Shown: positions 42,880 through 55,684, counted from the first letter of the stretch. The stretch: 64,000 nt of DNA from Oscillospiraceae bacterium Marseille-Q3528 (GCA_018223385.1 JAGTTR010000006.1:89336-153335), one strand, 5' to 3'. Translations and numbers: made by a program. Notes: generated from the sequence alone by a model not told the origin.

Positions 42880-42950
42880 CTTAGCTCACAGGTTGTAAAG
42901 AGTGTTAACACATTGCGTTGCAACAGGCTCTTGACAAGCTGTGAGCTAAG
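42880..42950. repeat. 71-bp inverted repeat upstream of the recombinase
   Basis: CTTAGCTCACAG and its perfect complement flank 47 bases that contain GTGTTAACAC, itself a palindrome, and GTTGTAA/TTGCAAC elements. It may be the recombinase's target site or the operon's control region. Confidence 0.55.
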
Positions 42951-43067
42951 AAGTTGATAATGAAAAGGCAGAAATAAGATCGTTTGCTGTGCCACAGCAC
43001 AGAAAAAAAGAGATACATATACGCTTATGCCGTATTTATGCGGCTTTTGGCGTTTCGCAAACGCCTA

Positions 43068-43102
43068 TTACAGTATACGCAAAAAAGGAGAGTACCACAA
43101 GG
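43068..43102 (+). repeat. Direct repeat, right boundary of the island
   Basis: The partner of 34439-34473, same orientation. It lies between the recombinase gene and the pyc terminator, just outside which GC content rises again. Confidence 0.6.
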
Positions 43103-43154
43103 CTGGGTTTTTCACCTTTATTCCTGTTCATGCGGTTTATCCGCAGTCATAAAA

Positions 43155-43188
43155 AGCCGCCGAACGGTATTTCTACCGCCCGACGGCT
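43155..43188 (-). terminator. pyc terminator
   Basis: AGCCGCCGAACGGTA pairs with TACCGCCCGACGGCT with one mismatch, 4-base loop, and five T's in the minus direction. It lies 39 bases past the pyc stop. Confidence 0.85.
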
Positions 43189-43226
43189 GTCCACATTTCT
43201 TATTCTCACCACAAAATTTTCGGTGC

Positions 43227-46200
43227 TTATTTCTCTTCTGCTTTCTCCTCTACCACGAAGCTGATGAGCAGGTCCTCGGAATTTACCCGATCGCCCGGTT
43301 TTACATACAGCTTGTCTACGGTGCCGTTGACCTTGGATACCACGGTGGTCTCCATCTTCATGGCCTCGACGATCATCAGCGGCTGGTTCACGGTGACCGG
43401 ATCGCCCTCTTTGACCAGTACCTGCTCCACGGTACCCGGGATGGAAGATCCCAGATGTGCCGGGTTGGACTTGTCGGCTTTCAGACGACGTTCTGCGGTG
43501 ACTGCCTGATGCTTGTCGAGGATCTTCACCTCACGCATCGCGCCGTTGACCTCGAAGGTCAGGGTGCGGTAACCTTCTTCGTTGGGCTCGGACTGCTCGA
43601 TGAATTTGATGATCAGCTCTTTTCCCTCGCCGATGGAAAGGGTCGTCTCCTCGCCCTTGCGCAGGCCGTAGAAGAATACATGGCTCTCCAGACGGGTCAC
43701 GTCGTTGTACATCTCAAAGTGCTCGCAGTAGTCCTCGTATACCTTCGGATACAGGGCATAGCTGATGGCTTTCTGCTCCATGGCCTTGTCGCTGAATGCA
43801 GACAGGTCAAATTTGCTCTTCAGATGGGTTTTCACAGCCTCCAGATCCACGTCAGGAAGCAGGCTGCCGGGCCGTACCGTGATGGGCTCCTGGCCTTTCA
43901 GTACGATCTTCTGCAGTTCTGCCGGGAATCCGCCGTCCGGCTGTCCCATCATGCCCTTGAAGTACTCTACTACAGACTCTGGATAGGACAGGTCACGTCC
44001 CTCGGTCAGGATGTTATCCTTGTTCAGACCATTTTTCAGCATAAAGATGGCGAAATCGCCCACTGCCTTGGAGGAAGGAGTTACCTTCACAATGTTGCCC
44101 AGCAGGTCGTTGGCCTGTTTGTACAGGCTCTTGATCTCCTCAAAGCTGTCTCCGGCACCCATGGACTGTACCTGGGCCAGCAGGTTGGAATACTGTCCGC
44201 CGGGGATCTCATATTTGTAAATCTCGGAGTTGGGAGAATCCATCTCACTCTCGAAGGATTTGTACAGTTTCCGCACTCTTGCATAGTAATGGGTCAGCTC
44301 GTTGAGTTCGTCGAAGTCCAGACCGGTATCACGCTCGCTGCCGCGCAGTGCTTCTACCACCGCATTCATGGACGGCTGGCTGGTCAGGGAGCTCATGGAC
44401 TCGATGGCCAGATCCACGATATCCACGCCTGCCTCGGCTGCCATGAGCACGGTGCTCACACCGGCGCCGGTGGTGTCGTGGGTATGCAGATGGATCGGGA
44501 TCTTCAGCTCGGATTTCAGCGCTTTCACCAGTTCCTTTGCCGCATAAGGCTTCAACAGGCCCGCCATATCCTTGATAGCGAAGATGTGACAGCCCTCTGC
44601 CTCCAGCTCTTTCGCCTTCTTCACATAGTAATCCAGCGTGTATTTTGTCTCGTTGGGGCTCAACATATCGCCGGTGTAGCAGACGGTACCTTCCACGATC
44701 TTGCCGGTCTTCAATGCCTCTTCAATGGGCATCTTCATATTCTCTACCCAGTTCAGGCTATCGAAAATACGGAAGACATCTACACCCTCTTCTCCGGAAA
44801 TGCGGATAAATTCCCGTACCACGTTGTCCGGGTAGTTGCTGTAACCAACGGCGTTGGATGCACGCAGCAGCATCTGGATCAGCGTGTTGGGCATGCGCTC
44901 GCTCAAAATACGGAGCCGCTGCCACGGGGACTCTTTCAGGAAACGGTAAGCAGTATCGTAAGTCGCACCGCCCCATGCCTCTACAGAAAAGGCATTCTGC
45001 ATGAATGCATTGGTGGCTTTTGCCGCACCCACGATATCTTTGGTACGCATACGGGTTGCCATCAGGGACTGCTGGGCGTCACGCATGCTGGTATCTGTCA
45101 CATACAGCTTCTTCTCTTTCAGGATCTTCTGGGCCAGGCCCTCTGCGCCCAGCTTCTTGAATTCATCCTTCATGCCGTATACCGGCTTGCTCTCGTCAAA
45201 TACCGGCACCACACGGTTTTCAAATACCGGTTTTTCCTTGTTGGCATTGACGTTGACCATCTTATCACCGATGAACTCGATGATCTTGGTGGCACGGTCC
45301 TGGCTCTTCTGCAGGGCAAACAGCTCCGGCGTTTCCTCGATAAAGGTGGTGTAGCATTTGCCGGAAACGAATACCGGATTGTTCAGCACGTTGACCAGGA
45401 ACGGAATATTGGTCTTGATGCCGCGGACACGCATCTCTTTCAGGGCACGCAGGGATTTATGTACGGCGCCCTCGAAGGTACGGTCGTGGGAGATCAGTTT
45501 TACCAGAAGACTGTCGTAATACGGCAGGATCTCTGCACCGGCGTAGGCATTGCCGCCGTCCAGACGCAGGCCGTTACCGGAACCGGAACGGTAAACGCTG
45601 ATCTTGCCGGTATCCGGCAGGAAGTTGTTTGCCGGATCCTCGGTGGTCACACGGGTCTGGATAGAGTATCCGTTCACATGGATATCGTCCTGAGACTGGA
45701 TGTTGATCTCCTTGGAATTCAGCGGATAGCCTTCCGCGATGAGAATCTGGGCCTGCACGATATCAATGCCGGTAATCTCCTCGGTTACGGTGTGCTCTAC
45801 CTGGATACGGGGGTTCATCTCGATGAAATACGGGTTGTTGTCCGCATCCACCAGGAACTCCAGCGTACCGGCATTCTGGTAGCCCACCTGCTTTGCCAGG
45901 CGGATGGCGCTGTCCAGAATGATCTGTCTCGTCTCCATAGGCACGGAGAAGGCAGGCGCATACTCTACCACCTTCTGATGACGGCGCTGCACGGAGCAGT
46001 CACGGTCATACAGATGTACCACGTTGCCGTATTGATCGCCCAGAATCTGCACTTCAATGTGCTTCGGGCTTCTTAAATATTTCTCAATGAAAATTTTGTC
46101 GCCGCCGAAAGCTTTCTTGGACTCGTCTCTCGCTTCCTTAAACTCCTTGGGCAGATCCTCCGCACAGTTGACGATACGCATGCCGCGTCCGCCGCCGCCG

Positions 46201-46706
46201 TTGGAGGCTTTCAGCATGATGGGATAGCCTACCATGTCCGCTACCTTGGATGCCTCTTCCACGGTCTTCACGGCGTGATCCACACCCGGAATGATGGGTA
46301 CATTGGCAGAAATGGCCATCTGCTTGGAAGAAATCTTGTCTCCCATGGCGTTCATGATGTCCTTGGACGGCCCAATGAAAGCGATGCCGTTCTTCTCACA
46401 GGCCTCTACGAAATCCGGGTTCTCCGAAAGGAAACCATAGCCCGGATGGATAGCGTCTACATTTTTCTTCTTTGCGATCTTGATGATCTCATCAATATCC
46501 AGATATGCGTCGATGGGGTTCTTATCGGGATTCAGCTGATAAGACTCATCCGCCTTCATGCGGAACAGCGCATATTTATCCTCCTTGGAATAGATTCCAA
46601 CGGTGGTGATTCCCAGTTCATTCAATGCACGGAAAATACGGATCGCGATCTCTCCACGGTTCGCTACCATTACTTTCCGGAATTTGCGAATATTTGCAGC
46701 TTCCAT
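43227..46706 (-). CDS. pyc: Pyruvate carboxylase
   Basis: 1159 residues, a biotin enzyme making oxaloacetate from pyruvate and bicarbonate. Domains in order: biotin carboxylase (VMVANRGEIAIRIFRAL, HPGYGFLSENPDFVEAC, ASNGGGGRGMR); carboxyltransferase (VTDTSMRDAQQSLMATRMRT, AIKDMAGLLKPYAA); biotin carrier with the biotinyl lysine in EAMKMETTV near residue 1125. This is full length. The ATG at 46706 follows AAAGGAGGAG; an upstream in-frame ATG at 46730 has no site of its own. It lies downstream of the LysR gene and near nifJ, which acts on the same substrate. Confidence 0.97.
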   Translation of the reverse strand: MEAANIRKFRKVMVANRGEIAIRIFRALNELGITTVGIYSKEDKYALFRMKADESYQLNPDKNPIDAYLDIDEIIKIAKKKNVDAIHPGYGFLSENPDFVEACEKNGIAFIGPSKDIMNAMGDKISSKQMAISANVPIIPGVDHAVKTVEEASKVADMVGYPIMLKASNGGGGRGMRIVNCAEDLPKEFKEARDESKKAFGGDKIFIEKYLRSPKHIEVQILGDQYGNVVHLYDRDCSVQRRHQKVVEYAPAFSVPMETRQIILDSAIRLAKQVGYQNAGTLEFLVDADNNPYFIEMNPRIQVEHTVTEEITGIDIVQAQILIAEGYPLNSKEINIQSQDDIHVNGYSIQTRVTTEDPANNFLPDTGKISVYRSGSGNGLRLDGGNAYAGAEILPYYDSLLVKLISHDRTFEGAVHKSLRALKEMRVRGIKTNIPFLVNVLNNPVFVSGKCYTTFIEETPELFALQKSQDRATKIIEFIGDKMVNVNANKEKPVFENRVVPVFDESKPVYGMKDEFKKLGAEGLAQKILKEKKLYVTDTSMRDAQQSLMATRMRTKDIVGAAKATNAFMQNAFSVEAWGGATYDTAYRFLKESPWQRLRILSERMPNTLIQMLLRASNAVGYSNYPDNVVREFIRISGEEGVDVFRIFDSLNWVENMKMPIEEALKTGKIVEGTVCYTGDMLSPNETKYTLDYYVKKAKELEAEGCHIFAIKDMAGLLKPYAAKELVKALKSELKIPIHLHTHDTTGAGVSTVLMAAEAGVDIVDLAIESMSSLTSQPSMNAVVEALRGSERDTGLDFDELNELTHYYARVRKLYKSFESEMDSPNSEIYKYEIPGGQYSNLLAQVQSMGAGDSFEEIKSLYKQANDLLGNIVKVTPSSKAVGDFAIFMLKNGLNKDNILTEGRDLSYPESVVEYFKGMMGQPDGGFPAELQKIVLKGQEPITVRPGSLLPDVDLEAVKTHLKSKFDLSAFSDKAMEQKAISYALYPKVYEDYCEHFEMYNDVTRLESHVFFYGLRKGEETTLSIGEGKELIIKFIEQSEPNEEGYRTLTFEVNGAMREVKILDKHQAVTAERRLKADKSNPAHLGSSIPGTVEQVLVKEGDPVTVNQPLMIVEAMKMETTVVSKVNGTVDKLYVKPGDRVNSEDLLISFVVEEKAEEK

Positions 46707-46762
46707 AATAGCCACTCCTCCTTTTCCCATTGTCTGTTTATTCTATCACACTTCTTTTATGA

Positions 46763-46791
46763 ATACTAATGCATTCTTTTCTCAAATGCAA
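46763..46791 (-). promoter_or_regulatory. Candidate pyc promoter
   Basis: Minus strand TTGCAT, 17 bases, TAGTAT, about 60 bases before the pyc ATG. Confidence 0.45.
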
Positions 46792-46839
46792 GAAAAATTT
46801 TCCGTCCATCAAAATCATCTGTCTTTCTTTCGCGGACAA

Positions 46840-47772
46840 TCACCTTTTCCCCCGTGCAGTTTCCTCCCGGATGAAATCCACGAAGCTCTTCACCAGGGGC
46901 GTCAGCTCTCGCTCCCGATTGTATACCATATACTGATGCTTCACCGGCGGTTTGGCAAAATGCAGCACCGACACGTTGTTCACCAGCAGGGACGGACTGT
47001 CCGCAATGACCGCCATCCCCAGCCCCGAAGCCACCATGCCGATCATCGTGTGGTCGTCGTTGGACTCAAAGGCGATATGCGGCTTGAATCCGGCCTCCTC
47101 GCACAGCCGGTTCAGCACGTAGTTTGTTCCCGTGTTGGATTTGGAATTGACAATGAATGGATCGTCCCGGAAGGCCGAGAAGTCCTCGATGATGTGCGTA
47201 TTCGCCAGCCGGCACTGGGGCGGCACAATGACGATCAGCTCCTCCTCTTTTACCAGCAGGCGCTCCAGCGTCTCATACTGCTTTGCATTGATATCGTAGT
47301 CTCCGCAAAAGCCCAGCTCCGTTGTCCCCTCCAGCAGCTGTTTTAAGATAAAACCCGTTCCTGTATATTTAATGGAAAAATCGATATCCGGATAATCCTT
47401 GCGGAACCGGCGGATTTTATGCGGCAGATATTCCGCGCACATGGTATAGGAACCGGAAATGGAAATGTTCCCGCTCTTTAAATCAATCATATCATGAAGC
47501 TTGTGGATACTCCCGCTCAGATCCTGTGAAATTTTCTTCAGATCTTCATAAAACGTCTCCCCGTAGGAGGTCAGGCGGATGTTGCGCCCCCGTTTTTCAA
47601 AAAGTGGCACCCCCAGCGTCGTCTCCAGGTTGTTCATGGCCTTCGTCAGCGTGGACTGGGTGATAAACATCTGCTCCGCCGCCGTCGTAAAATTGCCCGT
47701 GTCCGCCGCCACGAGAAAATACATCAGGTGCTGCCAGTTCAAGTACATCAAGTGCTGCCATTCGTTGTTCAT
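46840..47772 (-). CDS. LysR-type transcriptional regulator
   Basis: 310 residues. Winged helix FLVAADTGNFTTAAEQMFITQSTLTKAMNNLE and an effector-binding domain (NISISGSYTMCAEYLP ... LVKEEELIVIVPPQCRLA). The gene is divergent from nifJ and upstream of pyc, so control of pyruvate metabolism is a reasonable guess. GGGAGGG precedes the ATG at 47772. The N-terminus holds a 24-bp tandem duplication (WQHLMYLN/WQHLMYFL), so family-like proteins would start about eight residues later. The ligand is unknown. Confidence 0.88.
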   Translation of the reverse strand: MNNEWQHLMYLNWQHLMYFLVAADTGNFTTAAEQMFITQSTLTKAMNNLETTLGVPLFEKRGRNIRLTSYGETFYEDLKKISQDLSGSIHKLHDMIDLKSGNISISGSYTMCAEYLPHKIRRFRKDYPDIDFSIKYTGTGFILKQLLEGTTELGFCGDYDINAKQYETLERLLVKEEELIVIVPPQCRLANTHIIEDFSAFRDDPFIVNSKSNTGTNYVLNRLCEEAGFKPHIAFESNDDHTMIGMVASGLGMAVIADSPSLLVNNVSVLHFAKPPVKHQYMVYNRERELTPLVKSFVDFIREETARGKR

Positions 47773-48023
47773 TTTCGCCCTCCCCCAAAAGTGACACCTA
47801 CGAATTGCTTCGCTGCCAAACAGCTCTCGCAATTCTACAACCATTCGAAATCCGCAGATTTACTTCATAAATCGCTGCTTTCTCATGTTTGGCGGGTGCC
47901 AAAGTCATCTGCCTTACCGTGCAAGCACGAACGGCCTCTGACCTCGACGCCCTAGTGTTCACGTTTCTTGCTCCTATCATTACATATTATAATATCATCT
48001 TACAAAACGCCTTACCTGGATAA
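47773..48023. other. Gap upstream of the LysR gene, no gene supported
   Basis: About 250 bases. A 60-codon minus frame (47798-47980) exists, but it has no ribosome site and reads as an intergenic repeat rather than a protein. The sequence might be a dispersed intergenic element. Confidence 0.4.
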
Positions 48024-48046
48024 TTTTTCCGAAAATATCGGAAAAA
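48024..48046. promoter_or_regulatory. Dyad in the nifJ-lysR intergenic region
   Basis: TTTTTCCGA, five bases, TCGGAAAAA. A partial second copy (TTTTTACGGAAAA) follows near 48073. The dyad lies between divergent regulator and target genes, where a LysR or other metabolic regulator could bind. Confidence 0.5.
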
Positions 48047-48188
48047 AGTTCCTTTTATGAATTATCTGCGTGATTTTTACGGAAAACTACGAATTAGATT
48101 TCTCCTTTTATTCATGCTACGATAGGTCCAATCCGATCGGCGGCGCGAAAAAGTCCCGGTCAGTCGGAACGAAAGGGGAGTATCTATT

Positions 48189-51755
<3,567 letters not shown>

Positions 51756-51760
51756 AGTAA

Positions 51761-51820
51761 AACTGTCACAGATATTCCAACAGATATCTAAATCTGTGGA
51801 TCGTCTGTGGCAGTTCTTTT
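51761..51820 (+). terminator. nifJ terminator
   Basis: AACTGTCACAG pairs with CTGTGGCAGTT (one G-T pair) around an imperfect inner stem, followed by CTTTT. Confidence 0.65.
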
Positions 51821-51857
51821 ATAAAAGAATACTCTTCCAAATCATTCTGATTAAAAT

Positions 51858-52481
51858 TTATTTTTTGTCCTGCGCTGTCTCTTTCTTATAAATATCCACG
51901 AACGAAAGTATCAACCGGGCCGTCATGCCCCAGATGACCCGATCCCCGTACTGGTAAAAATATACCTGATGTTTTCCCATTCTCCACGGGTACTCCCGAC
52001 CGCCCCGGATCCGGTCATAGGGAAACGCCTCGTCGGGTTCCACCCGCAGCTTCGACACATACAGCTCCGGCTCCGTTTCCAGGAAAAACGACAGCGGCAC
52101 GGTAAATGTCTCCTTCACCTCATCCGGGCTCCACGTATTCTCATAATTTTTCAAAATCATCGCATAGGGAAAAATCAGATTCCCACTATAGTTCAGATAC
52201 CAGTCCAGCGGCGCGATGAGCTCCATCTGCTCCTGCTGGACACACAGCTCCTCCCGCGTCTCCCGGAAAGCCGCATCCAGCGGGTCTTCCCCCGGTTCCA
52301 CCGCCCCGCCGGGAAAGCAGACATCCCCGGGCTGGCGGCCGATCTTTTCCGAACGAACCTCAAAAAGCACCTCCCATCCGGCCTTACCGGCCAGAAGGGG
52401 GATGCATATTGAGAATTTTCTCTGTTGTTCCAATCCGATAAACGATGGTTTATGTTTTTTCAGGACCTCCAGATCCAACAT
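51858..52481 (-). CDS. NUDIX hydrolase (CoA pyrophosphatase-like)
   Basis: 207 residues. The Nudix box is complete: GGAVEPGEDPLDAAFRETREEL. The FPGG preceding it and the LDWYLNYSGNLIFPYAMIL loop match the CoA pyrophosphatase (NudL/YeaB) subgroup, which cuts CoA to phosphopantetheine and adenosine 3',5'-bisphosphate. Substrate assignment is from resemblance only. It lies three bases downstream of the desulfoferrodoxin gene in the same direction, so both are probably one operon. Confidence 0.82.
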   Translation of the reverse strand: MLDLEVLKKHKPSFIGLEQQRKFSICIPLLAGKAGWEVLFEVRSEKIGRQPGDVCFPGGAVEPGEDPLDAAFRETREELCVQQEQMELIAPLDWYLNYSGNLIFPYAMILKNYENTWSPDEVKETFTVPLSFFLETEPELYVSKLRVEPDEAFPYDRIRGGREYPWRMGKHQVYFYQYGDRVIWGMTARLILSFVDIYKKETAQDKK

Positions 52482-52484
52482 GTT

Positions 52485-52868
52485 TTACGCCTCGGTTTTC
52501 CAAAGTCCGTGCAGATTGCAGTATGCATATGCGGCAACTACCTTGTCGCCATCTGCCAGGCCGAACACCGTCTCCGGTTTCTCGCCCACGGTCAGATGAT
52601 GCACCTGGATGCCCTTCTCTGTCTCCAGACATACCCAGTCAATGTAATGCACTTCCACCATGGGATGCTCTACAGAACTCACGGTTACCTTCACCTGATT
52701 GCCGTCCACAGCGATCACCGGCAGGTGCTTCTCTACCGCAGCGTCCGTCACATTGCCCTGCAGCTCCTTCAAAGCCTCTCCACAGCAGGTAAGCGGTGCC
52801 GGTGCATCCGTCAAAACAGTCACAATCTTTTTGCAGTGTTCACAGATATAAAATTTTACTTTACTCAT
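52485..52868 (-). CDS. Desulfoferrodoxin (superoxide reductase)
   Basis: 127 residues. The N-terminal desulforedoxin-like Fe site is CEHCKKIV ... LTCCGE. The C-terminal SOR domain has EKHLPVIAV (His and the mobile Glu), EHPM (His) and CNLHGLW (Cys and His), the full set for the catalytic Fe(His)4Cys centre. It reduces superoxide to peroxide in anaerobes. The start chosen is MSKVKFYICEHC (52868), matching the family; an upstream in-frame ATG (52895) adds nine residues. It is divergent from a Crp/Fnr regulator. Confidence 0.9.
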   Translation of the reverse strand: MSKVKFYICEHCKKIVTVLTDAPAPLTCCGEALKELQGNVTDAAVEKHLPVIAVDGNQVKVTVSSVEHPMVEVHYIDWVCLETEKGIQVHHLTVGEKPETVFGLADGDKVVAAYAYCNLHGLWKTEA

Positions 52869-53056
52869 ACGCTCTTCGCTGCAGGTATCTCCCACAGCTA
52901 CCTCCTTTTCTTTTTCATTGGCCGCCCGCCTCTGTACGCTTCCTATATGATTTCCATTGCTGTACCGGATATCCTCGCATGGAAGCTATGATGTATGATC
53001 GATGGAGCGGCTGTTGTTTATGGTTTCCTTTTGTTCTCTTTCGTTTTGTTTTCGAT

Positions 53057-53104
53057 TTGACATTTGGTATGGTTTTATTATAGAATAAGGCATACGCTTA
53101 TTCT
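53057..53104 (+). promoter_or_regulatory. Crp/Fnr gene promoter with operator
   Basis: TTGACA, 18 bases, TAGAAT. AGAATAAG and its complement, separated by seven bases (53082-53104), overlap the -10 box. The site probably binds the encoded regulator or another one. Confidence 0.6.
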
Positions 53105-53155
53105 GTTGCAAATGTCACACTTTTAAACTTTTTTCAGAGAAATGGAGGTCTTTTT

Positions 53156-53827
53156 ATGACAGAAGCAGAAAGCCAGCTGTTTGCCGGAATCGCACCTCTG
53201 AACCTGGCACAGATGAAAACCTGTTTTCATATCAGCACCCGCAAATACAAGGCCGGCGAGTGGGTCTGTTCCTATGGAAACGGCCCCTGGAAAATCGGCC
53301 TGCTCACAGAGGGCGAGGCCGCCATCGTCCGCATTTCCGCTGACGGCACCCAGACCCTCATGGAACAGCTGCTTCCCGGTGATGTTTTCGGGGAAATCTT
53401 CTTCCTCCATGCCGGAAATCTGGAAAACTATTCCGTTCTCGCCCATAAAACCTGCCAGATCCATTTTTTTGATTACCGCCACGTTTTCACCCCCTGCGGC
53501 AAGGCCTGCGAAGGACACTCCCACCTCATCGAAAATGTTCTGCTGCTCATGTCCCAGAAGGCCACCAAGCTGGGAGAACGGGTGGAAATCTTAAGCCAGC
53601 GCAGCATCCGCGGCAAATTAAAGAGCTATTTCCATATCATGTCCATCCGCAGCGGTTCTGATACTTTCCTGCTGCCCTTCACCTTAAGCACCCTGGCCGA
53701 TTATCTGTCCATCGACCGCAGCGCCATGATGCGGGAGCTGAAAAAACTGCGGGAGGAAGGACTGGTGGACGTCCAGCGGCGAAACGTGCGGGTACTGGTG
53801 CCGGAGTGGCTCGTTTCGGAGGAGTGA
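53156..53827 (+). CDS. Crp/Fnr family transcriptional regulator
   Basis: 223 residues. N-terminal cyclic-nucleotide-like sensor (YKAGEWVCSYGN, LLPGDVFGEIFFLHAG) and C-terminal winged helix (FTLSTLADYLSIDRSAMMRELKKLREEGLVDVQRRNVRVL, read in pieces). There are few cysteines (CQIHFFDYRHVFTPCGKACEGH gives three in the linker), which could be redox-active, but there is no four-Cys Fe-S N-terminus as in Fnr. It is divergent from desulfoferrodoxin, which suggests an oxidative-stress role. GGAGG precedes the ATG at 53156. Confidence 0.9.
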   Translation: MTEAESQLFAGIAPLNLAQMKTCFHISTRKYKAGEWVCSYGNGPWKIGLLTEGEAAIVRISADGTQTLMEQLLPGDVFGEIFFLHAGNLENYSVLAHKTCQIHFFDYRHVFTPCGKACEGHSHLIENVLLLMSQKATKLGERVEILSQRSIRGKLKSYFHIMSIRSGSDTFLLPFTLSTLADYLSIDRSAMMRELKKLREEGLVDVQRRNVRVLVPEWLVSEE

Positions 53828-53871
53828 TTACCTTACGCTTTCTGCGGGCCATCACTGTTAATACTTTATCG

Positions 53872-55281
53872 TTATCTCTCTTCTTCCCATATTTTCTGCG
53901 CTGCGTCCGGCACGTACGGCCCGGAGGCACACATCTCTTCCTGCAATCCGGCCACATCCACATCCGGCAAAAACTGTCCTGTCAGCCGCTCTGTGGCCTG
54001 TTCCTTTGTCCCCTCGGCCTTATGGCGAAGCTCCCAGGTACATGTCACCGGATTGCCGTCGGCATCCGCCGTCATCTCCAGCGCCTGTACCACCATCCAG
54101 TTGCTCTGCTCATCTTTTCCCAGATCCTTCGTGATCTCCTTCAGATAATCTTCGCTGTATGCATAGCGGTAAACGGTCATTCCGCCCCGCGTGGTCACTT
54201 CTACGTTGTCCTTCATCCACAGCGGCGAAATCTCCACCGTCCATCCCGTCATACCCTCCAGTTCATAATCCCACATACTCACCGGATAATCCGGATCCTG
54301 ATGATGCTGGGCAGCCTCAATGTCCTCCATCCGCTCCCAGATGCCATTGTGATACAGGTAGTGCGCCCGCAGATAATCCTCTTCCTCCGGCAGCACATAC
54401 TCGCTCTGGATCAACTCCGTTCCCACAAAACCAATGCGCATCTGCATCTCATCCGTTTTCAGATACAGACAGCCGCCATCTTCATAAGAAGGATTCTCCT
54501 CCGGGAAAAATTTTGCCCGCAGCGCGCCACGGGTCACCAGCGCACAGTCGCCGTCCATCCGCTGCTGCCATTTTTCGACAAGCGTTTCCAGCTCCTGATA
54601 CTCCGGTGTCCGGGCCGCATCCTCACTGATCTCATACTGCCGCTGCGCATGTCCCATCACCCGGTCTGAAAACACAACGCTCTGCAATAACGCCGGTACA
54701 GCCACCGCCGCCAGGAAAAGAACCACACACCAGGCCCGTTTCTTTCGAAAACGCCGAAGTGCCCGTTGTTCCAACACATCCGCATCTGTCGTCTTCACAT
54801 CTTCTGCGTCCTGTGCCTCCTCCTGCTCTCTCCATAGCGTCTCATATGCACAGTAGGCACTGTTGCACAGCAGATAAAACACCACCGCACCGATCAGCAG
54901 AAAATCCACAAAGAAAATACTGCTCTGAAAATATTGACGGATCGGCACCACCATTCCCCAGTGCACCGCCATGGACAACACACCCGCCAGCACCACCAGA
55001 CGGCCGCTCCACCGGTCAGCCACACGCAAAACACCCCGAAAACAGCAGCTTAACCCCAGGCCTCCCGCCAGAAGCGCCACAATCCCCGTGATCCCGGCCG
55101 CCAGCTGGCTCCGGTTCACGTCCTGCCGCACCAGATAATATACCGTCACCCCCAGCAGGAGAAGGCAGCCTGCACCCAGCACCAGAAGCCAGGTACTGCG
55201 AAGCTCCTCCTTCGTCCGCTCATCCCGGGTCGTCTCCTCCCCGCTCCACAAGGCTCTCCATAATGTCAGCAATTTTTTCAT
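53872..55281 (-). CDS. Polytopic membrane protein of unknown function
   Basis: 469 residues. The first 110 or so include several membrane segments (STWLLVLGAGCLLLLGVTVYYL; LAAGITGIVALLAGGLGLSCCF; LVVLAGVLSMAVHWGMVV; FFVDFLLIGAVVFYLL). Another segment (WCVVLFLAAVAVPALLQSVVF) precedes an extracellular C-terminal domain of about 240 residues with many aromatic and acidic residues. No family motif recognised. A strong AAAGGAGG precedes the ATG. An XRE regulator gene lies 184 bases upstream in the same direction, a common pairing of regulator with membrane sensor in Clostridia. Confidence 0.75.
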   Translation of the reverse strand: MKKLLTLWRALWSGEETTRDERTKEELRSTWLLVLGAGCLLLLGVTVYYLVRQDVNRSQLAAGITGIVALLAGGLGLSCCFRGVLRVADRWSGRLVVLAGVLSMAVHWGMVVPIRQYFQSSIFFVDFLLIGAVVFYLLCNSAYCAYETLWREQEEAQDAEDVKTTDADVLEQRALRRFRKKRAWCVVLFLAAVAVPALLQSVVFSDRVMGHAQRQYEISEDAARTPEYQELETLVEKWQQRMDGDCALVTRGALRAKFFPEENPSYEDGGCLYLKTDEMQMRIGFVGTELIQSEYVLPEEEDYLRAHYLYHNGIWERMEDIEAAQHHQDPDYPVSMWDYELEGMTGWTVEISPLWMKDNVEVTTRGGMTVYRYAYSEDYLKEITKDLGKDEQSNWMVVQALEMTADADGNPVTCTWELRHKAEGTKEQATERLTGQFLPDVDVAGLQEEMCASGPYVPDAAQKIWEEER

Positions 55282-55465
55282 TCCTTCTCCTCCTTTTGCC
55301 CTTTTCAGTCAACGCTCTCACGTACCGGTTTTCATTCTTCCTATCCGTATTCACAAACCGCTCGGCCCCTCTGTGCCTTTCCACATTCCTCTGGCCCTTC
55401 TGGTCTCCCGTCGTCCTTCTGCACTCATTTGGCGTCTCTGGTCTTCCTGTGCCTTTCTGTGCTCA

Positions 55466-55684
55466 TTATTTCTCCTGTGATGTTTCATGCTCCGGCCAGA
55501 ACAGCTCGTCCAACGTTTTCCCCAGCGTCTGACAGATGCTGATGCACAAATGTAACGATGGGTTATAATCCCCCCGCTCGATCATATTCACTGTCTGCCT
55601 GGATGCACCAATCCTCCTGGCCAGTTCTTCCTGGGACAGACCTGCATTCTGCCGCGCCTGCCGCATTCGTTCATTTCTTCCCAT
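55466..55684 (-). CDS. Small XRE-type regulator
   Basis: A 72-residue HTH protein: MRQARQNAGLSQEELARRIGASRQTVNMIERGDYNPSLHLCISICQTLGKTLDELFW, read in pieces. This is the canonical XRE fold, typical of regulators located upstream of a membrane protein. Its promoter region has two 19-bp direct repeats (55844-55895) 33 bp apart, likely its operators. It is in the same direction as the membrane protein gene downstream. Confidence 0.9.
   Translation of the reverse strand: MGRNERMRQARQNAGLSQEELARRIGASRQTVNMIERGDYNPSLHLCISICQTLGKTLDELFWPEHETSQEK

Noticed and set aside
42984..46076. A 1030-codon open frame on the plus strand
   Set aside because: It is antisense to pyruvate carboxylase. The GC-rich codon pattern of pyc leaves the opposite frame open; no ribosome site or family motif is seen.
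47798..47980. 60-codon minus frame upstream of the LysR gene
   Set aside because: No ribosome site. Peptide looks like translated intergenic DNA.
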